From NCBI GenBank assembly GCA_958296055.1, contig CATQHS010000001.1, positions 2,700,277 to 2,764,276 on the forward strand: DNA of 64,000 nt, read 5' to 3'. The stretch comes from an uncultured Acidimicrobiales bacterium. Lineage in GTDB: Bacteria > Actinomycetota > Acidimicrobiia > Acidimicrobiales > Aldehydirespiratoraceae. Position 1 is the first letter of the stretch. Every line of letters starts with the position of its first letter. The position numbers and the translations under genes are program-made. Under the pieces are notes generated by a model. It did no database searches, was not told where the DNA came from, and saw nothing but the letters and a program-made list of their open reading frames with translations. Positions 41,036-50,082 of this stretch are shown piece by piece.

Positions 41036-42267
41036 CCGAGGGCCCTTTCCAGGCGGCGGCGCACCTCGGCCGCCAGGGTTCGGCCCAGCGGATGCGCCGG
41101 GGGCAGACCGTGGCGCAGGGCGTGGTCGAGGTCGCGCCGCTCTGGCATGAAAACCGGGTTGCCGATGCCGTCGGCGGTGGTGTCGGCTAGGAGCCGGGCC
41201 AGCACCGAGGTGGTCTCGGCCCGGCGGAGCGCCGGCCGAGGGGCCCGGTTGACCACGGGCAGCAGGCAGGCGGCCTCCACGCCTCCCTCCACCAAGACGA
41301 TGATGGTCCGCACCAGCGAATGGATGCCCTTGATCCCGCCGGTTCCCACCACGGCTACGACGTCGGCTTGCCGGGCCGCGGTTCGGGCCAGCAGGTTGCG
41401 GTCCTCTATGTCGGCCGAGCCGGTCTCAGACTCCCCTTCGATATCGGAATCGATGTCGGCCACCACCAGCCGGTAGCTGCTCAGCAGCCCGTCCAGGGCC
41501 GCCTCCAGCGAGCGGCGCCGGATGGCGGTCCAGTCGCGGTGGCGGCGCAGCCCCAGCAGCAGGTGGTAGCCGTGCTCGGCGGCGTCGAACACCAGGGACC
41601 GGATCTGGTCGTGGCGGAGCCGGCCGTGGCGATGGGCCTCCACCAGCTCCTGGAGGCCGGGGATGATGTCTCGGGAGTGGTGCAGCAGGGCCAAGTCGGC
41701 GTTGAGGGCCAAATCGGCGAGCAGGACCATCCCCCGGTTGGAGGCGTCGGCGGCCAGCCCCCGGGCCAGGGCCATGGCCGCGGTGGACGAGCCGGTGCCC
41801 CCCGGGCCGGTGACCGCCACCATCCGCCCCCGCCACCGGCCGGCCTGGCCTTCCCCGGTGCCGGACCCGTCGTTCTCGACCAGGCTCGGGGCCTCGCCGC
41901 GGGCGATGGGCGGGGCGTGCTCCTCGAGCACGCTGACCAAGTCGCTGCGTTCGAAGTCCTCTTCTATGACCGCGCACACGCCTAGTTCCGACCAGGCCCG
42001 GTCCGGGCGGCGGCCCACCACGATCACGGCCGCGCCCTTCAGCCGGGCCTCGTGGACCAGGTCGCGGTCCAGCCCCGCCGTGGTCGAGCCGACCAGCAGG
42101 GCCGACCAGGCCCGGCCGCTGTCGAGCCGGGCCCGAGCCTCGGCCGCCGACAGGCATTTGACGTAGTCGACGGGGATGGTGGCGGCGGTGGACAGCCGGG
42201 CCAACTCGGAGAACCATCCGGCTCTGGGGTGAGCCAGACCCAGCACCACCCACCTGTCCCCGCTCAT
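41032..42267 (-). CDS. cpaE: CpaE/TadZ-like pilus localisation ATPase with degenerate P-loop
   Basis: 411 aa. An N-terminal receiver-like region (about 1-130; VIVVGRRPDRAWSELGVCAVIEEDFERSDLVSVL) is followed by a MinD/ParA-type domain. The P-loop reads TGPGGTGSSTAAMALARGLA: both lysines of the canonical KGGxGKTT are missing, so nucleotide hydrolysis is doubtful, as in some actinobacterial Ssd/CpaE proteins. ADLALNADLALLH and VVADIDSDIEG correspond to later ParA motifs. TadZ proteins place the pilus machine at its cellular site. Starts and stops overlap both neighbours by 4 nt. Confidence 0.85.
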   Translation of the reverse strand: MSGDRWVVLGLAHPRAGWFSELARLSTAATIPVDYVKCLSAAEARARLDSGRAWSALLVGSTTAGLDRDLVHEARLKGAAVIVVGRRPDRAWSELGVCAVIEEDFERSDLVSVLEEHAPPIARGEAPSLVENDGSGTGEGQAGRWRGRMVAVTGPGGTGSSTAAMALARGLAADASNRGMVLLADLALNADLALLHHSRDIIPGLQELVEAHRHGRLRHDQIRSLVFDAAEHGYHLLLGLRRHRDWTAIRRRSLEAALDGLLSSYRLVVADIDSDIEGESETGSADIEDRNLLARTAARQADVVAVVGTGGIKGIHSLVRTIIVLVEGGVEAACLLPVVNRAPRPALRRAETTSVLARLLADTTADGIGNPVFMPERRDLDHALRHGLPPAHPLGRTLAAEVRRRLERALG

Positions 42268-43043
42268 CCGGCTGCGTCCCGGCCCGCCGGGGCCTGCCCG
42301 CCCGCCGGCCCGGGAACAAAGACATCGTTCGGCGCGGCGGCGGGGAACGAGTCGGGGTACCGGTCAGCCGTGGCCCGGGTGGTCCTCACCACGGTGACTT
42401 CGCCGGTTCGGACCATGTGGGCCAGCCCGATGGCCGTCTCGGCGTCGTTCACCGCCAGCGTGAGCACGCCGGCCCCGGATCCGCCGATGGCGTCGGCGTC
42501 GGCGACCCACGACAGCACGACCCCGTCCTCCACCGCCACCTCGGTCGAGTCGGCGCGGCCGTCCGATGCGGTGGTCAGCACCGTCACCCGGTCGCCGTTG
42601 ACGGTGCGGGCCGAGATCCGCTCCACCGGGACGGGAAAGGCGATCTCGTGGACGGCGCCGGCTGGCCGGCCGTCCACCGTCGGCGCCCCGATCAGGTCGG
42701 TCGCCGACAGCAGGTCGCCGGGGGCGAGATCGCGGACGGCGGTGGCCCCCTCCAGCCCGGACGCGTCGGTCAGGGCTCGGGCGGCCACGTCCGCAGAGAG
42801 CCCGAGGGGCCGCAGGGCGAAGTCGTCGCCATCGACCGGGGCCCCGGCCTCGACCGAGGTGATCGCCACCACATACGAGGTGCGGTAGCCCTCGTCGGAC
42901 CCGGCGGCCAGGACGAAGGCGCCGACGGCAGCGACGGCCACCAGCAGGGCGCCGGCCGCGGCCCGGCCGCTGGGCAGCCCTCGCCGAGGGGCGATGACGG
43001 GGCCCGGGAGCGACGGTCCCTCGTTGTCCGTCACCGTTGTCAT
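42264..43043 (-). CDS. cpaB: SAF-domain Flp pilus assembly protein (CpaB/RcpC-like)
   Basis: 259 aa. A positively charged N-terminus and one membrane helix (AAAGALLVAVAAVGAFVLAAG, about residues 29-49) anchor it. SYVVAITSVEAGAPVDGDDFALRPLGLSAD and a second segment, ATAVRDLAPGDLLSATDLIG, form the SAF domain typical of CpaB. This periplasm-facing protein helps pilus assembly across the envelope. It is the first gene of the operon; the 87-bp gap upstream separates it from the divergent HTH genes, where its promoter should lie. Confidence 0.85.
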   Translation of the reverse strand: MTTVTDNEGPSLPGPVIAPRRGLPSGRAAAGALLVAVAAVGAFVLAAGSDEGYRTSYVVAITSVEAGAPVDGDDFALRPLGLSADVAARALTDASGLEGATAVRDLAPGDLLSATDLIGAPTVDGRPAGAVHEIAFPVPVERISARTVNGDRVTVLTTASDGRADSTEVAVEDGVVLSWVADADAIGGSGAGVLTLAVNDAETAIGLAHMVRTGEVTVVRTTRATADRYPDSFPAAAPNDVFVPGPAGGQAPAGRDAAG

Positions 43044-43130
43044 ACTGTTTCTCCATCATCTCGTCGTACGGCGCCGAGGCCGCCTGGCGACGAAGTGTAT
43101 CGGAATTACCGAAAAGGGGCAAGAGATAAG

Positions 43131-43376
43131 ATGAAAGACCTAAATAGGACCGAATCGGCCAGTCCGGCTGGGCCCGGATGGGTATGGCTGGGAACCACCG
43201 AGGCAGCCCAGCGGCTCGGGATCACCACCCGGACGCTGTACCGGTTCATCGATCAGGGCAATCTCGCCGCCTACCGGTTCGGCCGGGTCATCCGGCTGAA
43301 GCAGGGCGACGTCGACAACTACATCGAGTCGTGCAAGATCGCGCCCGGCACCATCGCCCACCTCTACCCGGACTGA
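43131..43376 (+). CDS. Excisionase-family HTH DNA-binding protein, copy 1
   Basis: 81 aa. A helix-turn-helix of the excisionase/MerR type: WLGTTEAAQRLGITTRTLYRFIDQGNLAAYRFGRVIRLKQGDVDNYIES (about residues 19-67), followed by an IAPGTIAHLYPD tail. It would bind DNA; the target is unknown. ATG 43131 is preceded by a GGGGCAAGAGATAAG stretch. The frame is open far upstream, antisense to cpaB, and that extension is rejected. The divergent Tad pilus operon 87 bp away is a possible target. It resembles BldC-like regulators in size and fold. Confidence 0.88.
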   Translation: MKDLNRTESASPAGPGWVWLGTTEAAQRLGITTRTLYRFIDQGNLAAYRFGRVIRLKQGDVDNYIESCKIAPGTIAHLYPD

Positions 43377-43480
43377 GCCGATCCGTTGGCACCGCCGGCT
43401 TGGTCCGCGGCGCCGAGGCCGCCCAGCGGCGAAGGGTACCGGGAAGTGTATCGGAATTGCCAAAAAGGCCAAGAGATTAC

Positions 43481-43726
43481 ATGAAAGATCTAAATAGTAC
43501 CGAATCGGCCAGTCCGACCGGGCCCGAATGGGTATGGCTGGGAACCACCGAGGCAGCCCAGCGGCTCGGGATCACTACCCGGACGCTGTACCGGTTCATC
43601 GATCAGGGCAATCTCGAGGCCTACCGGTTCGGCCGGGTCATCCGGCTGAAGCAGGGCGACGTCGACACCTACATCGATTCGTGCCGGATCAAGCCCGGCA
43701 CCATCGCCCACCTCTACCCGGACTGA
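43481..43726 (+). CDS. Excisionase-family HTH DNA-binding protein, copy 2
   Basis: 81 aa, about 90% identical to copy 1, with changes mainly outside the recognition region (NLEAYRFG for NLAAYRFG, TYIDSCRIKPG for NYIESCKIAPG). The HTH RLGITTRTLYRFIDQGN is unchanged, so it probably binds the same DNA. ATG 43481 follows GGCCAAGAGATTAC. The upstream block is also duplicated and contains a second TACCGGGAAGTG segment not present in copy 1. Confidence 0.87.
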   Translation: MKDLNSTESASPTGPEWVWLGTTEAAQRLGITTRTLYRFIDQGNLEAYRFGRVIRLKQGDVDTYIDSCRIKPGTIAHLYPD

Positions 43727-43819
43727 GCCGATCCGTTGGCACCGCCGGCTTGGTCCGCGGCGCCGAGGCCGCCTAGCGACGAAGTGTATCGGAATTGCCA
43801 AAAAGGGGCAAGAAATAAG

Positions 43820-44059
43820 ATGAAAGACCCAAATAGGACCGAATCGGTCAATCCGACCGAGCCCGTATGGCTGGGAACCACCGAGGCAGCCCGGCGGCTC
43901 GGGATCACCACCCGGACGCTGTACCGGTTCATTGAGCAGGGCGAGCTCACCGCCCACCGGTCCGGCCGGGTCATCCGGCTGAAGCAGGACGACGTCGACA
44001 CCTACATCGAGTCGTGCCGGATCGTGCCCGGCACCATCGCCCACCTCTACCCGGACTGA
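43820..44059 (+). CDS. Excisionase-family HTH DNA-binding protein, copy 3
   Basis: 79 aa, the most divergent copy. The second helix region reads TEAARRLGITTRTLYRFIEQGELTAHRSGRVIRLKQDDVDTYIES; the change of YRFG to HRSG and of GDV to DDV could alter affinity, but the recognition helix ITTRTLYRF is kept. Two residues are missing in the N-terminal linker (PTEPVWLG). ATG 43820 follows GGGGCAAGAAATAAG. Downstream, a shortened copy of the repeat end lies before the convergent methyltransferase. Confidence 0.87.
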   Translation: MKDPNRTESVNPTEPVWLGTTEAARRLGITTRTLYRFIEQGELTAHRSGRVIRLKQDDVDTYIESCRIVPGTIAHLYPD

Positions 44060-44102
44060 GCCGATCCGCTGGCTTGGTCCGCGGGCGCTTTAGCCGCGTC
44101 CG

Positions 44103-45170
44103 TCAGCGCCTGATCTCGTAGTACCAGTTGACGGGGTCGAAGTCGAAGTCGTGGCGGGTGAAACGGCCGAAGCCGGCTTTGGCCGTCATCTCCTCCAGCC
44201 GGTCCGGGTCCAGGCCGAGGGCGCCCAGGCCCGCTCCGCCGGGCTCGGACAGGGATGATGACAGGCAGTAGAGCAGCGACGTCGAGTACATGTAGGCCAG
44301 AAGCGGGATCTTGCGATTGGCCTCGAGCCCGCCCCGGCTCTTGATGTCGGCCACCAGCCACCACCCCTCAGCCGACAGATTGCGGCGGGCGGCGGCCACG
44401 GCCCGGTCGGGCCGGGGCAGGTCGTGCAGGACGTCCAGGGTCACCAGCAGATCGGCGTCCGGCAGCCGGTCGAGGTCGTCGAAGGTTCCCTGCTCGTAAG
44501 CGAGGTTGTGGAGCCCCGAGTGGTCGGCGTCGGCCCGGGCCCGGTCGATGGCCCGGGCCGAGGGATCGATGCCGATGACCGCGGCCTCGGGAAACCCGGC
44601 GGCCAAGACGCCGGCGGCCACGCCGCCCCCGCAGCCGACGTCGATGATCGTGCCTCCCCGGCTCAGGCGCTCCGCCGCGCCGTCCAGGGCGGCCACCACC
44701 TCCGGGATCAGGTAGGCCCGGTACTTGGCCGCGTTCATGGCCGTCTGCATATGGCAGGCGCCCTCGCCGTGTTCCTCCCAGGTCATGCCCAAGCCGGTGC
44801 GGAACCCGGCGACGGTCTGCTCGATCTCGTCGACCGAGACGGGAGGCCCGAACACCCCCGGCATGTACGACGGGTGATCGGGGTCGGCCAACAGCGCCTC
44901 GGCCTCAGGGGTGAGCGCGAACCGGCCGCGGTCGTGCTGCACCAACTCGGCCGCGGCCAGAGCGTGCAGCCACTCCCGCAGCCAGCGCTCCTGCAGCCCG
45001 GCGGCATCGGCCAACTCGCCGCTGGTACACGGGGCGGCGCCGGCCAGAGCCGTCCAGAGCCCGAGCTGGCCGCCCATGTGCATGAGCACGGCCAGGGACT
45101 CGCCCTCCTTGATCCGGTACAGATCAGCGATGGCCTGCGGCAACCGGTCCGGGTCGATCTCGGTGCGCAT
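44103..45170 (-). CDS. SAM-dependent methyltransferase with N-terminal winged-helix domain
   Basis: 355 aa from ATG 45168-45170; ATG 45210-45212 is possible but coincides with the 3' CCA of tRNA-Gly, and the longer open frame runs through the tRNA and is rejected. The N-terminal dimerisation/HTH-like part (IADLYRIKEGESLAVLMHMGGQLGLW, AGLQERWLREWLHALAAAELV) resembles O-methyltransferases and Rv2258c-type proteins. The Rossmann domain has IIDVGCGGGVAAGVLAAGFP (motif I) and ADLLVTLDVLHDLPRP. The methyl acceptor is unknown. It is convergent with the HTH genes. Confidence 0.85.
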   Translation of the reverse strand: MRTEIDPDRLPQAIADLYRIKEGESLAVLMHMGGQLGLWTALAGAAPCTSGELADAAGLQERWLREWLHALAAAELVQHDRGRFALTPEAEALLADPDHPSYMPGVFGPPVSVDEIEQTVAGFRTGLGMTWEEHGEGACHMQTAMNAAKYRAYLIPEVVAALDGAAERLSRGGTIIDVGCGGGVAAGVLAAGFPEAAVIGIDPSARAIDRARADADHSGLHNLAYEQGTFDDLDRLPDADLLVTLDVLHDLPRPDRAVAAARRNLSAEGWWLVADIKSRGGLEANRKIPLLAYMYSTSLLYCLSSSLSEPGGAGLGALGLDPDRLEEMTAKAGFGRFTRHDFDFDPVNWYYEIRR

Positions 45171-45211
45171 GGCCGGGGTCACCCCGGCGCCGTCGTCGGC
45201 TTGGGCGGGCA

Positions 45212-45286
45212 TGGAGCGGGCGACCGGAATCGAACCGGCATCATCAGCTTGGAAGGCTGAGGTTCTAGCCGTTGAACTACGCCCGC
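45212..45286 (-). tRNA. tRNA-Gly (anticodon TCC)
   Basis: 75 nt including an encoded CCA. The acceptor stem GCGGGCG/CGCCCGC is perfect. The D-arm stem is GTTC/GAAC, the anticodon stem TCAGC/GCTGA closes the loop CTTCCAA (anticodon TCC), and the T-arm is CCGG-TTCGATT-CCGG. It reads GGA/GGG codons. It is transcribed toward the methyltransferase and divergent from tig, which begins 115 bp away. Confidence 0.97.
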
Positions 45287-45387
45287 GGGGCTTCCACGCT
45301 AGAGGCTTCGCCCGCCGGTCGTAACCGGCGCCGCCGGTTCGGCATCGGTCGGCCCGCCCGGTCGCATCCGGCGCCGGTTGCCACCGG

Positions 45388-45393
45388 TACACT
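45388..45393 (+). promoter_or_regulatory. Leaderless-type -10 element for tig
   Basis: TACACT lies 7 nt before the GTG start. Confidence 0.5.
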
Positions 45394-45400
45394 CGACCCG

Positions 45401-46789
45401 GTGAAGAGCGTGGTCGAGCCCCTCGATGACAATCGGGTCAGGCTGACCGTCGAGGTCCCCGAGGCCGAGATGGAGGCCGCCGTCGACGATGCCTTCAAGC
45501 GCCTGGCCCGCGAGATCCGAATGCCGGGCTTCCGGCCGGGACGAGCCCCCCGCAAGCTGCTAGAAGCCCAACTCGGCTCGGGCGCGGGGCGCTCCGAGGC
45601 TCTGCGGACCTCGGTCCCCGAGTACTACGCCCAAGCCGTCATCGAACACGACGTGGACGTGATCGACTCGCCTGAGATCGAGATCATCGACGGGCAGGAG
45701 TCGGGGCCGGTGTCCTTCGGGGCGGTGGTGGAAGTGAGGCCCAGCGTCTCCGTCGCCGGCTACGAGGGCCTGCGCCTGGAGATCCCCAGCCCAGTTTCGG
45801 ACGATGCCGAAACAGAGGCCGAGATCGACCGGTTCCGCCAGACCTTCGCCGAGCTGGCGCCGGTGGACCGGCCCGCGGCCGACGGCGACCATGTCACCAT
45901 CGACATCACCGGTGCCATCGGCGCCGAGACCATCGCCGGCTTGACTGCCTCGGACTACGACTACGTGGTTGGCACCGGCGCGGTGGTGGCCGAGATCGAC
46001 GAGAATCTGCGCGGCGCCGCGGTGGGCGACATCCTCGAGTTCGAGGCCGAGCACCCCGATCCCGGAGAGGATCGCCCGCTCCGGTTCAGGGTGCTGGTCA
46101 AAGAGGTGTCTGAAACCGTGCTTCCAGATCTTGACGACGAGCTGGTGGCGGCTCACACCGAGCACGGCACGGTCGCCGAGTTCCGGGTCCGGGTCGAGAC
46201 CCGCCAGTCAGTGCTGAAAGTCATGCACTGCCGCGCCGCCCGGGAGCATGCCGTGGCCCGGGCCCTGGCCGATCTGGTAGCCGAAGAACCTCCCCGGGCG
46301 ATGGTTGACAGCGAGATCACCGCCCGGTTGGCGGACTTGGACGCCCGGCTTCGACGCCAGGGCGGCGACATCACCTCGGTCGGCCAGCCGGTGGAGGAGA
46401 TCGCAGAAGAGTTCAGGGAACCGGCCGTCCAGGCCGTGAAGGTGGACTTGGCCCTGCGGGCGGTGGCCGAGGCCGAGCGACTGGAAGCTGGCGATGAGGC
46501 CATTGACGCCGAGCTGGAAAGGGTCGCGGCCGGCGCCGATGTCCATGCCGACGCGGGCGAACTCCGGGACCGGCTGACCGCCAACGGCGGGCTGGCCTCT
46601 CTGAGGGCCGACTTGACCAAGCAGACCGCTATGACCTGGGTGCTGGACCGCGCCGTGCTGGTCGACCCCGACGGCGAGGTAGTGGACCCCGAGGCCTTGG
46701 AGTTCCCCGAGGGCGCGACCGTCTACCCGGAGGCTGCCGAGCTTTCCGACCTGGAAGCCGCCGACCCGGAGGCGCTGGAGGGCCCATGA
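45401..46789 (+). CDS. tig: Trigger factor (ribosome-associated chaperone)
   Basis: 462 aa. Binds the ribosomal exit tunnel at L23 and shields nascent chains. The ribosome-binding signature is at [28 protein letters not shown] (about residues 30-57, with the GFRxGxxP core). The PPIase-like middle domain (about 155-245) is recognisable from [12 protein letters not shown]; this part is acidic and shorter than in E. coli. The C-terminal arm domain is helical. GTG 45401 is chosen because TACACT lies 7 nt upstream and the upstream frame runs antisense into the tRNA. The stop overlaps the clpP ATG (ATGA). Confidence 0.95.
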   Translation: MKSVVEPLDDNRVRLTVEVPEAEMEAAVDDAFKRLAREIRMPGFRPGRAPRKLLEAQLGSGAGRSEALRTSVPEYYAQAVIEHDVDVIDSPEIEIIDGQESGPVSFGAVVEVRPSVSVAGYEGLRLEIPSPVSDDAETEAEIDRFRQTFAELAPVDRPAADGDHVTIDITGAIGAETIAGLTASDYDYVVGTGAVVAEIDENLRGAAVGDILEFEAEHPDPGEDRPLRFRVLVKEVSETVLPDLDDELVAAHTEHGTVAEFRVRVETRQSVLKVMHCRAAREHAVARALADLVAEEPPRAMVDSEITARLADLDARLRRQGGDITSVGQPVEEIAEEFREPAVQAVKVDLALRAVAEAERLEAGDEAIDAELERVAAGADVHADAGELRDRLTANGGLASLRADLTKQTAMTWVLDRAVLVDPDGEVVDPEALEFPEGATVYPEAAELSDLEAADPEALEGP

Positions 46790-47427
46790 CCTCGATCAAT
46801 CCCCGCAACTACCTGGTGCCCACCGTGGTGGAGCAGACGAACCGGGGAGAGCGGGCCTTCGACCTCTACAGCCGGCTGCTGAAGGAGAACATCATCTTCT
46901 TGGGCACCCCCATCGACGACATCGTGGCCAACCTCATCTGCGCCCAGTTGCTGCATCTGGAGTCGGAGAACCCCGACAAGGACATCAACCTCTACATCAA
47001 CAGCCCGGGCGGCGACATCAACGCCCTGTTCGCCATATACGACACGATGCAGTACATCAAGCCCGACATCACCACCATCTGCTTCGGCCAGGCCGCCTCG
47101 GCCGCGGCGGTGCTGCTGGCCGCGGGCGCCCAGGGCAAGCGCCTGGCCCTGCCCCACGCCCGCATCCTCGTTCACCAGCCCTACGCCGGGGCGTCGGGCC
47201 AGGCCAGCGACATCGAGCTGATCGCGGCCGAGATCGCCCGACTCAAGGCGTCGCTGGAAGAGGTGCTGGCCGCCCACACCGGCCAGCCCATCGCCAAGAT
47301 CGCCGCCGACACCGACCGCGATTTCGTGATGACGGCGGAGCAGGCCAGGGACTACGGGGTCATCGACGAGGTGATCGAGACGCGTAGTGTGGTTGAGAGC
47401 ACCGGAACGATCACCGCGATCGGCTGA
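46786..47427 (+). CDS. clpP: ATP-dependent Clp protease proteolytic subunit
   Basis: 213 aa. Barrel serine peptidase working with ClpX. Catalytic residues are visible: Ser105 ([11 protein letters not shown]) and His130 ([11 protein letters not shown]), with the Asp in the TDRDF segment (about 176-180). [19 protein letters not shown] (about 72-90) is the conserved active-site loop. Only one clpP is found between tig and clpX, although many actinobacteria carry a clpP1-clpP2 pair here; a second copy may lie elsewhere. The ATG overlaps the tig stop. Confidence 0.96.
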   Translation: MTSINPRNYLVPTVVEQTNRGERAFDLYSRLLKENIIFLGTPIDDIVANLICAQLLHLESENPDKDINLYINSPGGDINALFAIYDTMQYIKPDITTICFGQAASAAAVLLAAGAQGKRLALPHARILVHQPYAGASGQASDIELIAAEIARLKASLEEVLAAHTGQPIAKIAADTDRDFVMTAEQARDYGVIDEVIETRSVVESTGTITAIG

Positions 47428-47469
47428 GTAGGCTGAACGGGCTGAACTGAACAGGGGGTAGACGGCGCA

Positions 47470-48738
47470 GTGGCCAAACTCGGCGAGGGAACCGAGCTTT
47501 TGAAATGCTCGTTCTGCGGCAAGTCGCAGAAGCAGGTCAAGAAGCTGATCGCCGGCCCCGGCGTCTACATCTGCGACGAGTGCATAGACCTGTGCAACGA
47601 GATCATCGAGGAGGAGCTGTCCGAGCCGGCCGATGACTCCCTGGGCGACCTGCCTCCCCCCCGGGAGATCTACGCTTTCCTCGACGACTACATCGTGGGC
47701 CAGTCCAGCGCCAAGCGGATCCTGTCGGTGGCGGTCTACAACCATTACAAGCGGGTGCAGCTCGACTCGACCATCGACCCCGACGTCGAACTCCAGAAGT
47801 CGAACATCCTGCTCATCGGGCCCACCGGCTGCGGCAAGACGCTCATGGCCCAGACCCTGGCCCGGATGCTCAACGTGCCCTTCGCCATCGCCGACGCCAC
47901 CGCCCTGACCGAGGCGGGCTACGTGGGCGAGGACGTGGAGAACATCCTCCTCAAACTCATCCAGGCCGCCGACTACGACGTCAAGAAGGCCGAAACCGGC
48001 ATCATCTACATCGACGAGATCGACAAGATCGCCCGCAAGAGCGAGAACCCGTCGATCACCCGGGACGTGTCCGGCGAAGGGGTCCAGCAGGCGCTGCTCA
48101 AGATACTCGAGGGCACCTCGGCCGCGGTGCCGCCCCAGGGGGGGCGCAAGCATCCCCACCAGGAGTTCATCCAGATCGACACCACCAACGTCCTGTTCAT
48201 CTGCGGCGGCGCGTTCGCGGGCATAGAGAAGATCGTGGAGAACCGCCAGGGCGCCAGGGGGGTGGGCTTCGGCGCCGACGTGCGCCGCCCGGAGGAGAAG
48301 GATCTCGGTGCCATCTTCGAGGATGTGCTGCCCGAGGATCTGACCAGGTTCGGCCTCATCCCCGAGTTCATCGGCCGCCTGCCCGTGGTGGGCACCGTCC
48401 GCAACCTCGAACGCGACGCCCTGGTGGAGATCCTGGTCCAGCCCCGCAACGCCCTGGTGAAGCAGTACCGCAAGATGTTCGAACTCGAGAACGTCGATCT
48501 CCAGTTCACCCAGGACGCGCTGGAGTGCATCGCCGATGAAGCCATCAAACGAGTCACCGGCGCCCGCGGCCTGCGGGCGGTCATGGAGGAGGTGCTGCTC
48601 GACATCATGTACGACCTCCCCGGCCGCAACGACGTCGCCCGAGTGGTGATCAACCGGGATGCGGTGCTCCGCAACGTGAACCCCACCTTGGTGCCCCATG
48701 TCGGCGAGAGCCCGGCCCGTTCCCGTCGGGCCAGCTAG
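47470..48738 (+). CDS. clpX: ATP-dependent Clp protease ATP-binding subunit ClpX
   Basis: 422 aa. AAA+ unfoldase feeding ClpP. The N-terminal zinc domain has [15 protein letters not shown] and CDECIDLC (residues 15-45). Walker [12 protein letters not shown] lies near 117-127, Walker [13 protein letters not shown] near 178-189 and sensor/Arg-finger features follow ([14 protein letters not shown]). The GTG start has AGGGGGTAGAC upstream. A 42-bp gap separates it from clpP; the tig-clpP-clpX order is standard. Confidence 0.97.
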   Translation: MAKLGEGTELLKCSFCGKSQKQVKKLIAGPGVYICDECIDLCNEIIEEELSEPADDSLGDLPPPREIYAFLDDYIVGQSSAKRILSVAVYNHYKRVQLDSTIDPDVELQKSNILLIGPTGCGKTLMAQTLARMLNVPFAIADATALTEAGYVGEDVENILLKLIQAADYDVKKAETGIIYIDEIDKIARKSENPSITRDVSGEGVQQALLKILEGTSAAVPPQGGRKHPHQEFIQIDTTNVLFICGGAFAGIEKIVENRQGARGVGFGADVRRPEEKDLGAIFEDVLPEDLTRFGLIPEFIGRLPVVGTVRNLERDALVEILVQPRNALVKQYRKMFELENVDLQFTQDALECIADEAIKRVTGARGLRAVMEEVLLDIMYDLPGRNDVARVVINRDAVLRNVNPTLVPHVGESPARSRRAS

Positions 48739-48761
48739 ACCCGAGCCCCCCACTCAAGGCG

Positions 48762-50072
48762 TTGGACTTCGACGAGGCGGTCGACCACCTCGAGAGCCTC
48801 ATCAACCACGAGGCCAGGCCCCGGGCCGGCCGGGGCGCCAGCCTGAGCCTGGAACCCATGCGCCGGCTGGTGACGGCCATGGGGGATCCGCAGACCGCCT
48901 ATCCGGTCGTGCACGTCACCGGAACCAACGGCAAGGGGTCGACGGTGCGAATGGCGGCCGCTCTGCTGCAGGCCATGGGATTGCGGGTCGGCGCCTACAC
49001 CAGCCCCCACCTGATGGACGTCACCGAGCGGATCTGCGTCGACTCCCAGCCGATCGCCGCCGAGGACTTCGGGGCCGCGGTCGGGGCGGTGGCCCGCTTC
49101 GCCGAGCATCTGGGAATGCGAGCGACCTGGTTCGAGACGGTGACGGCGGCGGCGCTGCGCCACTTCGCCGACGAGGCGGTGGACGCGGCCGTGGTGGAGG
49201 TGGGCATGCTCGGCCGCTACGACGCCACCAACGTGGTCGACGGACAGGTGGCGGCCATCACCAACGTGGGCTGCGACCACACCGACGGGGTTGGGGACTG
49301 GCGCCGGGGCATCGCCGGCGAGAAGGCCGGCATCATCAAGCCCGGATCGACTGTGGTGCTGGGCGAGACCGATCCCGGATTGGCCGAGATCTTCAAGGCG
49401 GAGCCGTCCGCCGCCGTGCTGAACCGAGACCGCGACTTCGGGGTGTCCGCCGACCGGCTCGCCGTCGGCGGGCGCCTGCTCGACCTGTACACGCCCCGCC
49501 GCCGCTACGACTCGGTGATGCTGGCGCTGCACGGTCGCCACCAGACCGACAACGCCGCGGTGGCGGTGGCCGCGGCCGAGTCCTTCTTCGACGCGGCTTT
49601 GCCCGACGGCGCCGTGGCCGAGGCCCTGGCCGAGATCCGGGTGCCGGGCCGGTTCGAGATCGCCGACCGCCACCCTCTGCTGGTGCTGGACGGCGCGCAC
49701 AACCCCGACGGGGCCAAAGCGGCCGCGGCCACCCTGGCCGAGGACTTCGAGCCGGGCGGCCGCCGATTCGTGGTGGTGGGAATGCAGGACGGCCGAGATC
49801 CCCGGGCCGTGCTCGAAGCCTTCGATGTCGGGGGCGCCGAGCTGGTCGTCGCCTGCACCGCCCCCACCGCCCGCGGCATCCCGGCCGCCGCGGTCGCGGC
49901 CGCGGCCGCTTCGCTGGGCGCGGCCTGCGAAGCGGTGGTCGACGTGGGCGCGGCCATCGACCGGGCCCGTTCGCTGGCCGCCGAGACCGACGTCATCACC
50001 GTGGTCGGGTCCTTCACCGTGGTGGGAGCGGCCAAAGAAGCGCTGGGCCACAGCTCCGGCGGCCACGGCTAG
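48762..50072 (+). CDS. folC: Folylpolyglutamate synthase/dihydrofolate synthase
   Basis: 436 aa, TTG start. Adds glutamates to folates. The Mur-ligase-like P-loop VVHVTGTNGKGSTVRMAAALL lies near residues 48-68, and SPHLMDVTERICVD, ITNVGCDHTDGVGDW, IAGEKAGIIKPGS and LDGAHNPDGAKAAAATLAEDF follow in order, all family signatures. It lies 23 bp after clpX and before ndk. The C-terminal part (about 350-436) is Ala-rich but has the SFTVVGAAKEAL end typical of FolC. Confidence 0.95.
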   Translation: MDFDEAVDHLESLINHEARPRAGRGASLSLEPMRRLVTAMGDPQTAYPVVHVTGTNGKGSTVRMAAALLQAMGLRVGAYTSPHLMDVTERICVDSQPIAAEDFGAAVGAVARFAEHLGMRATWFETVTAAALRHFADEAVDAAVVEVGMLGRYDATNVVDGQVAAITNVGCDHTDGVGDWRRGIAGEKAGIIKPGSTVVLGETDPGLAEIFKAEPSAAVLNRDRDFGVSADRLAVGGRLLDLYTPRRRYDSVMLALHGRHQTDNAAVAVAAAESFFDAALPDGAVAEALAEIRVPGRFEIADRHPLLVLDGAHNPDGAKAAAATLAEDFEPGGRRFVVVGMQDGRDPRAVLEAFDVGGAELVVACTAPTARGIPAAAVAAAAASLGAACEAVVDVGAAIDRARSLAAETDVITVVGSFTVVGAAKEALGHSSGGHG

Positions 50073-50075
50073 CCT
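50070..50075 (+). promoter_or_regulatory. Leaderless-type -10 element for ndk
   Basis: TAGCCT, overlapping the folC stop codon (TAG 50070-50072), lies 7 nt before the ndk GTG. Confidence 0.45.
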
Positions 50076-50082
50076 GGCGGCC

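Larger units (their letters stand above)
43066..44100 (+). repeat. Tandem triplication of a small HTH gene with its upstream region
   Basis: Three copies with periods of about 350 and 339 bp. Each has an upstream block containing GCGCCGAGGCCGCC and GAAGTGTATCGGAATT, a purine-rich ribosome binding region and an 80-codon gene ending in HLYPD. The shared 3' block GAGCCGATCCG and GGCTTGGTCCGCGG recurs after each copy, so whole transcription units were duplicated. Copies 1 and 2 are nearly identical; copy 3 is the most diverged. Confidence 0.95.

Noticed and set aside
43066..44100. A CRISPR array or mobile-element signature around the tandem HTH genes
   Set aside because: The repeats are whole genes of 339-350 bp with no spacers, and no integrase, transposase or att-like site is nearby. 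xerD at 18999 is the housekeeping recombinase.
44103..45392. A longer methyltransferase frame extending to 45392
   Set aside because: The extension runs straight through tRNA-Gly and lacks any conserved sequence; the gene is started at 45170 instead.
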